A DNA stretch of 64,000 nt from Colwellia psychrerythraea. Lineage in GTDB: Bacteria > Pseudomonadota > Gammaproteobacteria > Enterobacterales > Alteromonadaceae. Each line of letters begins with the position of its first letter. Positions within the stretch are counted from its first letter, which is position 1. The stretch is from assembly GCF_000764185.1 (NCBI RefSeq), contig NZ_JQEC01000057.1:124001-188000 (forward strand). The letters are read 5' to 3'. The position numbers and the translations under genes were made by a program. Under the pieces are notes generated by a model that was not told where the DNA came from, ran no database searches, and worked only from the letters and a program-made list of their open reading frames with translations. Of this stretch, positions 40,310 through 48,017 are shown piece after piece.

Positions 40310-43201
40310 TTGCCACATATCCCTCAGAAGCGCTTTTCTTCATCGATATTAAAAAAATTTAGTTCTATATTTAAAGTCACGGCAATTGCCGCTACTACAG
40401 CATTAATATTTGCCTGTAGTAGTCAAGAAACAACCATTCTACCTAGCGGTGTAAGCTTGGTTGAAACGGTAGTTGCTACGCAAGATACCATTAATATACC
40501 TTTTAAAAAATACAAGTTAGCTAACGGCTTGACTGTAATTTTACATCAAGATAATTCAGACCCGCTAGTGCACGTTGATGTTACTTATCATGTTGGCTCA
40601 GCTCGTGAACAATTGGGTAAATCTGGCTTTGCTCACTTCTTCGAACACATGATGTTTCAAGGTTCACAAAATGTTGCCGATGAGCAGCACTTTAAAGTGG
40701 TCACACAAAGTGGTGGTGATTTAAATGGCACGACAAATTCAGATCGCACCAACTATTTTGAAACGGTACCGAAAAACCAGTTAGAGAAAATGTTATGGCT
40801 TGAGTCTGACCGAATGGGTTTTTTACTTGAAGCAATTACCCCTGAAAAATTTGAAATACAACGCGCGACAGTAAAAAATGAACGTGGTCAAAATGTTGAT
40901 GATCGTCCCTATGGTCGATTAAATGAAACCGTTAATCAGATGATTTTCCCACGTGAACATCCATATTCATGGCCAGTTATTGGCTATATGTCAGATCTTG
41001 ATCGCGGTACTGTCACCGACTTAAAAGAATTTTTCTCACGTTGGTACGGACCTAATAATGCCGTACTTACCATCGGTGGTGATATCGATGAAGCGCAAAC
41101 TCTTGCTTGGGTAAATAAATACTTTGGTGGGTTAAGCCAGGGGCCTGCGGTTGAAAATATGGCTAAAACGCCGGTAACACTTGAGGAAAATCGTTATTAC
41201 TCATTTACCGATAATGTATCCTTACCACTACTATATATCAGCTTCCCAACAGTTTATGGTATGCATGACGATGAGCCAGCTCTTGATGTTTTGGCTAATA
41301 TCTTAGGCGGTGGTCCAACATCATTACTTTATAAAAACCTTGTAAAGTCGGGTGTTGCCGTGCAGGCGGGAGCAAGTCACCCATGTCGTGAATTAGCTTG
41401 TGGCATGAACTTCTTTGCTTTACCAAACCCACAGCAAGGTCTATCACTAGCAAAAATTGAAAAAGTCATTAATGATACTTTAGTTGAGTTTGAAGAGCGT
41501 GGTGTTAACGCCGATGATTTATTAAAAACAAAAGTAGGTATTGAAACTGGCACCATTTATGGCCTACAGAGTGTTTCAGGAAAAATATCTAACTTAGCGC
41601 ATTATCAAACTATGTTGGGTAATGCTAATTATACCGAGCAACAAGTTGCTCGGTATAATAAAGTGACTAAAGCCGATGTAATGCGTGTTTTTAAACAATA
41701 CATTCACGGGAAAGGTGCCGCGATATTATCGATAGTGCCAGAAGGCCAAGAAGTGTTAGTCGCTAAAGAAAATAACTTTGCCCTACCAGATGTTAGTAAG
41801 CCGCCATTGCTAGCAGAGCTTGATACACCACTAATGAAAAACACCAGTGACTTTGATCGCAGTGTAATGCCATTATCAGGTGCTAATCCACAGATTACCG
41901 TGCCTACTTTATGGCGGGAGAAGTTTGATAATGGCATTGAAATCATAGCGACTAAGAATAGTGAAACTCCAACAGTAAGCTTATTATTGAGTTTAGATGG
42001 TGGAGTATTGCTAGATTCAGTGGAGAAAGCTGGTTTAGCTAGTTTAACAGCAAGTTTAATGAATGAAGGCACGACAGTGCACAGTAAAGAAGAGCTCTCA
42101 AACGAACTAGCCATATTAGGTAGTAATATTTCAATTGGTGCCGGTGGTCGTAACACTTATATTAAAGTTAATAGCTTAGTAAAAAACCTTGATGCTACTT
42201 TAGCGCTAATGAATGAAATGATGTTCAAGCCTGCTTTTAATGAAGATGACTTTAACCGCGTGAAAAATCAATTGATTCAAGGTTTACAACAGGGTAATAA
42301 AGATGCTCGTACTTTAGCTAGTAGAGCATTAAAGCAAGTAACCTACGGCAAGGATAATCGTTTTGGATTAGCTGATAGTGGTACTATAGCTACTGTGTCG
42401 GCGATAACACTTGAAGATATTAAAAGCTTCTATCAAGCTTACTTCTCTCCAGCTAAAGCGAGCTTAGTGGTGGTTGGTGATATCGATAAAGCTGATTTTC
42501 TTAGCAAGTTATGGCCATTAAAAGCATGGCAAGGCAAAGACTATAATGTCCATGGTGATTATCTATTTCCAGACGTAACCCCAAGTAAACTTTATTTTGT
42601 TGACTTACCTAATGCTAGCCAGTCGGTAATTAAGTTATCTCGTAGAGCAATGACTTATGATGCAACAGGTGAACATTTTAAAGCGACGTTAATGAATTAC
42701 CCGTTAGGTAGCGCGTTTAACAGCCGTATTAACTTAAATTTACGTGAAGACAAGGGCTACACCTATGGCGCTTCAAGTTACTTCTCAGCAGGTAAAACTC
42801 TCGGCCGTTTCAGTGCTGGCGCTAGTGTTAAAAAAGAGCACACTTATGATGCTATGGTCGAAATTGAAAAAGAGCTGGAAAACTATCAATTGCATGGTTT
42901 AACTACAGAAGAAGTCACTTTTATGCGTCAAGCTATTTCACAAAATGAAGCGTTGAGTTTTGAAACACCAAGTCAGAAAAGTGGTTTCTTAAGACAATTG
43001 TTACAGTTTCATTTACCGACTAATTATGGTGAAAAGCAAAGTGAGATAATACACAATATCAGCCTTGAGCAATTAAATGCTATTGCGGCAAAAGAATTAG
43101 CAAAACCTATGCAATGGATTGTCGTTGGCGACGGTCAAGTAGTCAGGCCACAATTAAAAGCGCTTAATATTGAGGTGGTTGAACTGGAATTGGCTAAGTA
43201 A
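40310..43201 (+). CDS. M16 family zinc metalloprotease lipoprotein
   Basis: Periplasmic-facing insulinase-type peptidase of 963 aa with two tandem M16 halves. The start is a TTG at 40310 with AGGA seven bases before it. A lipoprotein signal leads to the lipid Cys at about residue 36 (LIFACSS). The active half has the inverted zinc motif HFFEH at 109-113, with a downstream E in VKNERGQNVDDRPYGRLNE. The second half (about 510-960) lacks the zinc motif but has the typical RLNLNLREDKGYTYGASSYF segment. The peptide substrate is unknown. A terminator follows. Confidence 0.93.
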   Translation: MPHIPQKRFSSSILKKFSSIFKVTAIAATTALIFACSSQETTILPSGVSLVETVVATQDTINIPFKKYKLANGLTVILHQDNSDPLVHVDVTYHVGSAREQLGKSGFAHFFEHMMFQGSQNVADEQHFKVVTQSGGDLNGTTNSDRTNYFETVPKNQLEKMLWLESDRMGFLLEAITPEKFEIQRATVKNERGQNVDDRPYGRLNETVNQMIFPREHPYSWPVIGYMSDLDRGTVTDLKEFFSRWYGPNNAVLTIGGDIDEAQTLAWVNKYFGGLSQGPAVENMAKTPVTLEENRYYSFTDNVSLPLLYISFPTVYGMHDDEPALDVLANILGGGPTSLLYKNLVKSGVAVQAGASHPCRELACGMNFFALPNPQQGLSLAKIEKVINDTLVEFEERGVNADDLLKTKVGIETGTIYGLQSVSGKISNLAHYQTMLGNANYTEQQVARYNKVTKADVMRVFKQYIHGKGAAILSIVPEGQEVLVAKENNFALPDVSKPPLLAELDTPLMKNTSDFDRSVMPLSGANPQITVPTLWREKFDNGIEIIATKNSETPTVSLLLSLDGGVLLDSVEKAGLASLTASLMNEGTTVHSKEELSNELAILGSNISIGAGGRNTYIKVNSLVKNLDATLALMNEMMFKPAFNEDDFNRVKNQLIQGLQQGNKDARTLASRALKQVTYGKDNRFGLADSGTIATVSAITLEDIKSFYQAYFSPAKASLVVVGDIDKADFLSKLWPLKAWQGKDYNVHGDYLFPDVTPSKLYFVDLPNASQSVIKLSRRAMTYDATGEHFKATLMNYPLGSAFNSRINLNLREDKGYTYGASSYFSAGKTLGRFSAGASVKKEHTYDAMVEIEKELENYQLHGLTTEEVTFMRQAISQNEALSFETPSQKSGFLRQLLQFHLPTNYGEKQSEIIHNISLEQLNAIAAKELAKPMQWIVVGDGQVVRPQLKALNIEVVELELAK

Positions 43202-43258
43202 TAATATTCTGGGTAATAAATAAAGCTGATTTTAATTCACAAAGTATTGAAAATAACT

Positions 43259-43300
43259 AAAAGGCCCCTTATTTATATCGTTATCAGTAAGGGGTCTTTT
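43259..43300 (+). terminator. Intrinsic terminator after the M16 peptidase gene
   Basis: AAAAGGCCCCTTA and TAAGGGGTCTTTT form a 13-bp stem with one mismatch and a 16-base loop, followed by TACC rather than a long T run. Confidence 0.8.
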
Positions 43301-43378
43301 ACCTTTGACTCGCTAAATACTAAATTAAACTAATAATTAGACTACATGTTAGCCTAACGAGTATAGATAGGAATTATT

Positions 43379-44983
43379 TTGACACTCTCATTAACAGATT
43401 ATATTGGCACTTTCAGCCAAAGTGAAAATTTGGCTGCAGTTGCAGGTATTGGCCGCGGCATAGAGCGAGAAGCATTACGAATATTGCCTGAAGGCAAGTT
43501 ATCAGAGCATGGTCATTATCACCAGCTTGGTTCAGCGCTTACCCACGGGCAAATAACGACTGATTACTCAGAGACCTTACTTGAGTTTATTACCCCGGTA
43601 AGCCATTCTCCTGAACAAGCCATTGCCCAGCTACAAGATATTCAAAAGTATACTCTTGAGAATATTGAAGGTGAACTGTTATGGCCGATGAGTATGCCAT
43701 GTTTTGTTAACGATGCTGAAAAGATACCGTTAGCGCAATATGGTAGTTCAAACATCGGTAAAATGAAGACAGTTTACCGTCAAGGTTTGAAAAATCGCTA
43801 TGGCTCAATGATGCAAGTGATCTCAGGTATTCACTTTAATTTTTCGTTTTCGCAAGACTTTTGGCAAGTACAGAAAAACTTACATGATGCTGAAAAATTA
43901 GCGACATCTAGTGAACAGCCATTAGCCTTAGATGATTTTATTTCTGAGCGTTACTTTTCTATTTTAAGAAATTATAAGCGCTTTTGTTGGTTGATCCCCT
44001 ACTTATACGGTAGTTCTCCGACCATTTGTGGCTCGTTTTTACAAGGTAAGGAACATAAGTTACCTTTTAAAAAATCACCTTTTGGTGCGCTTTATCTTGA
44101 GCATGCTACCTCGTTACGTATGAGTGATTTAGGTTATACCAGCTCAGAGCAATCGGCATTGAAAATCTGTTATAACAACTTAGCTGATTATGTCGATGGT
44201 GTGCAGCAAGCGATCAAATTAAAGTCTAAAGACTTCGCTGATATTGGTATCAAAGTAAACGGTAAATACCAGCAGCTTAACGATAATGTCCTGCAAATTG
44301 AAAATGAGTTGTATGCACCAATCCGCCCTAAACGTGTTGCTAAATCGGGTGAGAAGCCGTCAGTTGCATTAGGTGAACGTGGTGTTGAATATATTGAGGT
44401 TAGAGCGCTTGATGTAAACCCTTTTTCCGACACAGGTATTAGCATTGAGCAAGTTCACTTCTTAGATATATTCCTTACTTATTGTGCATTTCTCGATAAT
44501 GAAGAGTTTGATTGTGCGGCACAAAAGATTCATGACTCAAATATGAATGAGGTAGTGTTACGTGGTAGAGACCCTGAGTTATTATTGTCTGATAGTAATA
44601 ACCAAGGTGAAGTTAAACTTAAATCGGTTACTACTTGGGGTAATGAGATCTTTGAGCAGCTGCACCTTGTGGCTGAACTGTTAGATAAGGCTTACCAAAC
44701 CAGTAATTACAGTGCCGCCATTGTTCGTGAGCAAGCTAAAATTAATGATGCCAGTTTAACGCCCTCTGCGCAGTTAATATCAGTTATTCAAGAACAATGC
44801 TTATCTGGTTACGCCTTAGATAAAGCAAGCCTATATCAGCAGCAAGCTAAAGCTCGTGACTACCAGTTTTACGATCAAGCCTTTTTTGATAACAGTGTGC
44901 CAGCATCACATCAAGCCCAACAAAAAATTGAAGCAGACGATGAGCTTGATTTCGATGATTTTTTATCCGATTATTTTGCATAA
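43379..44983 (+). CDS. gshA: Glutamate-cysteine ligase
   Basis: First step of glutathione synthesis, joining glutamate and cysteine by a gamma bond. The 534 aa belong to the proteobacterial GshA type (E. coli 518 aa). IGRGIEREALRI opens the ATP-grasp-like core. ITTDYSETLLEFITP, MQVISGIHFNFSF, IPYLYGSSPTICGSFL and ERGVEYIEVRALDVNPF are the family's conserved blocks. Translation starts at a TTG with AGGA upstream; E. coli gshA also uses TTG. It is flanked on the right by a 1.8 kb non-coding array. gshB is not in the window. Confidence 0.96.
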   Translation: MTLSLTDYIGTFSQSENLAAVAGIGRGIEREALRILPEGKLSEHGHYHQLGSALTHGQITTDYSETLLEFITPVSHSPEQAIAQLQDIQKYTLENIEGELLWPMSMPCFVNDAEKIPLAQYGSSNIGKMKTVYRQGLKNRYGSMMQVISGIHFNFSFSQDFWQVQKNLHDAEKLATSSEQPLALDDFISERYFSILRNYKRFCWLIPYLYGSSPTICGSFLQGKEHKLPFKKSPFGALYLEHATSLRMSDLGYTSSEQSALKICYNNLADYVDGVQQAIKLKSKDFADIGIKVNGKYQQLNDNVLQIENELYAPIRPKRVAKSGEKPSVALGERGVEYIEVRALDVNPFSDTGISIEQVHFLDIFLTYCAFLDNEEFDCAAQKIHDSNMNEVVLRGRDPELLLSDSNNQGEVKLKSVTTWGNEIFEQLHLVAELLDKAYQTSNYSAAIVREQAKINDASLTPSAQLISVIQEQCLSGYALDKASLYQQQAKARDYQFYDQAFFDNSVPASHQAQQKIEADDELDFDDFLSDYFA

Positions 44984-45065
44984 AAAGTTTGCATAATGCC
45001 AACACTGTAACTTATGTTGAATCACTTATGTTGAATCAATAGTGGAAAATCAAAAAGATAGCTAT

Positions 45066-45091
45066 AAAAAAAGCGCGTCAAGGTGACGCGC
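45066..45091 (-). terminator. Minus-strand terminator-like hairpin at the left of the array
   Basis: GCGCGTCA and TGACGCGC form a perfect 8-bp stem (45073-45091) with loop AGG. On the minus strand it is followed by seven Ts (the A run at 45066-45072); on the plus strand there is no T run. It would stop transcripts coming leftward from the array before they reach gshA, which is on the opposite strand. Confidence 0.65.
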
Positions 45092-45699
45092 CGGTTATTT
45101 AAGTAAACAAAACTTAAATCAAATGAAAGCAATCCAGGGAAGAATGTTTCAATAGTTAAGACGTCGTAATAGCGGATAAGTTCATTTTATTTCAAATATA
45201 TTTATTGATAACTTCTTGCTTTGACAAACACCTTATTTTCACCCTAATTAAACTCCAGTAAAGCTTCTGTTAACATCACTATTATTTCTTTTTATATTCG
45301 AGGTATAAGTTCACTTAGCTATAAAGTGCCTACAAACAAGAAAGTTCCAGCCAAAGCGGTAGAATAACATCAATGTTATGTTCATCTTCAAATTTAGGGC
45401 AAAAAAAAAGCGCCTAACTACTTTCTAAAGATAAGATAGCGCATGTAAAACACGAGACTTCACTAAATTGGGCGGAATAACATCAGTGTTATGTTCATCT
45501 TCAAATTTAGGGCAAAAAAAAAGCGCCTAACTACTTTCTAAAGATAAGATAGCGCATGTAAAACACGAGACTTCACTAAATTGGGCGGAATAACATCAAT
45601 GTTATGTTTACCTTCAAATTTAGGGTAAAAAAAATCGCCCAACTACTTTCTAAAGATAAGTTAGCGTGTGTAAAGTATGAGACTTCACTAAATTGGGCG

Positions 45700-46166
45700 G
45701 AATAACATCAGTGTTATGTTCATCTTCAAATTTAGGGCAAAAAAAAGCGCCCAACTAATATTAGAGAGCGCGATAAAAACATGAAACACTAAGGGAATAA
45801 CATAACTGTTAAGTAAGAGTGCTGTTTATTGTTTTAGTTCAAATTATCTATAATAAAATGTATTTAGTTATTATCGAGAAAAATAGGGCGAGAATAACAG
45901 CCTTATTAAGAAAAGATAAGCACAGTAAGAATATGAGACTTCACTAAATTAGGTGGAATAACATCAGTGTTATGTTCACCTTCAAATTTAGGGCAAAAAA
46001 AAGCGCCCAACTAAAAATAGAGAGCGCGATAAAAACATGAAACACTAAGGGAATAACATAACTGTTAAGTAAGAGTGCTGTTTATTGTTTTAGTTCAAAT
46101 TATCTATAATAAAATTTATTTAGTTATTATCGAGAAAAATAGGGCGAGAATAACAGCCTGATAAAA
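45700..46166. repeat. Two near-identical segments, 256 bp apart, inside the array
   Basis: The stretch from 45700 to about 45910 recurs from 45956 to about 46166 with exactly 256-bp offset at three unit anchors (45700/45956, 45795/46051, 45892/46148) and few mismatches. This is a segmental duplication, so the array grew by copying blocks of three units. Confidence 0.85.
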
Positions 46167-46567
46167 AAGGTTAGCACAGTAAAAACATGAAACTTCACTA
46201 ATAAGGGTGGGAATAACATAGCTGTTATTCTATTTGCTGAATTGAAGGTAAAAAAAAGCGCCCAACTAAAATTAGAGAGCACAGTAAAAACATGAGACTT
46301 CACTAATAAGGGTGGGAATAACATAGCTATTATTCTATTTGCTGAATTGAAGACAAAAAAAGTGCCCAACTAAAATTAGAGAGCGCGGTAAAAACATGAA
46401 ACTTCACTAATAAGGGTGGGAATAACATAGCTGTTATTCTATTTGCTGAATTAAAGGCACAAAAAAGTGGTTAACTATTAAAGGTAAGCACAGTAAAAGC
46501 ATGAGACTTCACTAATAAGGGGGGGGGGGAATAACATAGCTGTTTTTCTATTTGCTGAATTGAAGAC

Positions 46568-46600
46568 AAAAAAAAGCGCCCAACTAAAATTAGAGAGCGC
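46568..46600 (-). terminator. Best preserved unit terminator in the array (one of about six)
   Basis: On the minus strand GCGCTC pairs with GGGCGC across an inner CTAA/TTAG stem, then eight Ts. Similar sites are at 45401-45442, 45514-45555, 45739-45771, 45995-46027 and 46355-46386. Weaker copies are at 45626-45667 and 46250-46283. Confidence 0.6.
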
Positions 46601-46785
46601 GTAAAACATGAAACACTAAGGGAATAACATAACTGATAAATAAGAGTGCTGTTTGTTAGTTTAGTTCAAATTATTTTAAAACTTTTTCAATTTAGTTAAA
46701 ATAAATAAAAATTTTGCCAAAAACTGCCATTAAACAGGGGTTTCTGGCATTATAACTGACAAATTTAAATAACCATTATTCGTGT

Positions 46786-47406
46786 ATGCCTTCATATAAA
46801 ACTGCATTGTTAACGGTGGTAAGTGTTTTCTTGCTTGCTAGTTGTGCCACGCCACCACCTAAAAATCCCGAAAATATATGTGAAATATTTCGCGAACACC
46901 GTGATTGGTACTTTGCTGCTAAAGATGTACGGGAACGCTGGGGGGTGCCCATTCATGTACCTATGAGTATGATGTATCAAGAAAGCTCATTTCGCCATAA
47001 TGCAATTCCACCAAGGGACTATCTCTTCGGTTTTATTCCTTGGGGCAGAGTAAGTAGTGCATACGGTTACGCACAGGCTAAAACGATGACCTGGAAAGAT
47101 TACGTGCGGGAAACAGGTAATTCAGGTGCTGATCGCGATGATTTTGAGGACGCAATTGATTTTATGGGGTGGTTTATTTTTAAAACCCAAAAAGTTAATG
47201 GTGTCTCTAAGTGGGATGCATACAGTCAGTACTTAAATTACCACGAAGGTTGGGGCGGCTTTAAGCATAAAAGTTATAAGAAAAAACCTTGGTTAGTGAA
47301 AGTATCGCGTAAAGTGGATAATCGCGCTCGACGCTACAGTAGTCAATTAAAGAGCTGTGAAAAAGATCTAGACCACGGTTGGTTGTGGCGCTTATTCTTT
47401 GGTTAA
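46786..47406 (+). CDS. Lysozyme-like (SLT-fold) lipoprotein
   Basis: Exported lipoprotein of 206 aa resembling transglycosylase/SLT-fold proteins. The signal leads to the lipid Cys at residue 20 (FLLASCATP). The probable catalytic Glu is Glu66 in SMMYQESSFRHNA; the next conserved block is SSAYGYAQAKTMTWKDY, and YLNYHEGWGGF follows. These are the pattern of lytic transglycosylases, which cut peptidoglycan and release anhydro-muropeptides, but activity is only inferred. The start is ATG 46786. The gene is isolated: the array lies upstream and a 274-bp repeat downstream. Confidence 0.8.
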   Translation: MPSYKTALLTVVSVFLLASCATPPPKNPENICEIFREHRDWYFAAKDVRERWGVPIHVPMSMMYQESSFRHNAIPPRDYLFGFIPWGRVSSAYGYAQAKTMTWKDYVRETGNSGADRDDFEDAIDFMGWFIFKTQKVNGVSKWDAYSQYLNYHEGWGGFKHKSYKKKPWLVKVSRKVDNRARRYSSQLKSCEKDLDHGWLWRLFFG

Positions 47407-47411
47407 TACTT

Positions 47412-47685
47412 GGGGTTGTTGATCTTTCGAGATTGTTTTTACAGCGAATCGTTGGGTATTGATACAAGGCAGGGCCTTTGCCATTTGGTTATTCCACACA
47501 AAAGGCGATAACGTAGTAAAAACTCCCAACAAACGCTGTCCGAAGGGTTCGGCTAAAAGCGTTCTATTCTTTGTTGAGTAGTATTTGCTTAGAATGACTA
47601 GGCTACACACTACTCGCCGCGATTAAAACGCTCTACTCTTTTGAAAAGAAGCGAACAAAATTAACCCTGAAAGATCAACAGCCCC
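47412..47685. mobile_element. 274-bp MITE-like element (family B)
   Basis: Terminal inverted repeats of 17 bases: GGGGTTGTTGATCTTTC at 47412-47428 and GAAAGATCAACAGCCCC at 47669-47685, one mismatch. Internal inverted segments (AGCG with GTTGGG, and CCCAAC with ACGCT) add to the fold. It has no open reading frame of a transposase size. The ends resemble those of IS4-like insertion sequences, which is an impression only. I see no target-site duplication. It starts five bases after the lipoprotein gene stop codon. Confidence 0.75.
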
Positions 47686-47790
47686 TAGCAATAACAGCAA
47701 AAGTAACTTGGTAATTTTTAGCCAGTGGAATTATGTGTTTAATAATAAAACAAACGCATAAAGCTTGCCAATTCCTTCCTTTGACAACAA

Positions 47791-47843
47791 AAAACCGCGA
47801 AGGCTAGCTGTGATAATAGCTTCAGAAATAGCTAGCGGTTTTG
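47791..47843. terminator. Terminator hairpin between converging genes
   Basis: AAAACCGC and GCGGTTTT flank an inner GCTAGC pair (GGCTAGCTG and TAGCTAGC), with a T/A run on both sides. It lies between the repeat element and the minus-strand corB-like gene. Confidence 0.75.
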
Positions 47844-47928
47844 TAAAAAAACAGGAAAAAAAAGACTGCGTTTTTAGTAAAAAACTGTTGAAATAAGTAA
47901 AGGCTGCTACTGATAGGGTTGGCTATTG

Positions 47929-47989
47929 TTATCCACAGAAATTGTGGAAAGCTGAATAAGAATATTCAAAAAGCTTATTCTGTGGATAA
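47929..47989. promoter_or_regulatory. Inverted pair of consensus DnaA boxes
   Basis: TTATCCACA at 47929-47937 and its inverse TGTGGATAA at 47981-47989 are perfect DnaA boxes. They lie in a 12-bp perfect inverted repeat, TTATCCACAGAA and TTCTGTGGATAA. A second inverted pair, GAATAAG and CTTATTC, is nested inside. Weaker boxes lie at 47943 and 47993. No origin genes are near; the site is 29 bases beyond the corB-like gene end. Confidence 0.7.
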
Positions 47990-48017
47990 CTTTGTGATTA
48001 ACTTTCTAAGTGTATAA

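Larger units (their letters stand above)
45362..46680. repeat. Tandem array of about 14 degenerate 95-113-bp units
   Basis: Units are anchored on GAATAAC at 45362, 45475, 45588, 45700, 45795, 45892, 45956, 46051, 46148, 46211, 46316, 46420, 46529 and 46622. The first four are 112-113 bp apart; later ones are mostly 93-109 bp apart. Most units carry three elements: a short palindrome (ATAACATCAATGTTAT or AATAACATAGCTGTTATT), an A8-A9 run, and a hairpin. That hairpin is GCGC-flanked and on the minus strand is followed by the A run read as Ts, so it looks like an intrinsic terminator. A conserved block GAGACTTCACTAA lies between. No open frame of note is present. An 11-G run lies at 46519-46529. 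Confidence 0.9.
44984..46785. other. 1.8-kb non-coding region
   Basis: No convincing coding region between gshA and the lysozyme-like lipoprotein. It holds a GC-rich hairpin near 45066-45091, an AT-rich stretch (45092-45361) and the tandem array (45362-46680). The only open frame above 60 codons (46127-46369, minus) is the repeat itself translated, and I do not accept it as a gene. Confidence 0.8.

Noticed and set aside
46127-46369. 80-codon minus-strand ORF in the array
   Set aside because: Its product has a repeated ANRI(T/I)AMLFPPLLVK pattern that is the tandem unit translated; it has no ribosome site, and the frame breaks in neighbouring units.
45401-46600. Integron attC sites (GCCCAAC resembles the attC right-core RYYYAAC)
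   Set aside because: No matching GTTRRRY partner at the right distance, no cassettes between units and no integrase. The match is a short chance motif.
45362-46680. CRISPR array
   Set aside because: Units are about 100 bp and similar throughout, with no unique spacers and no cas genes nearby.
47929-47989. Chromosomal origin of replication
   Set aside because: Only two strong DnaA boxes, no AT-rich unwinding region of the usual kind beside them, and no dnaA/dnaN/gyrB/mnmG genes.
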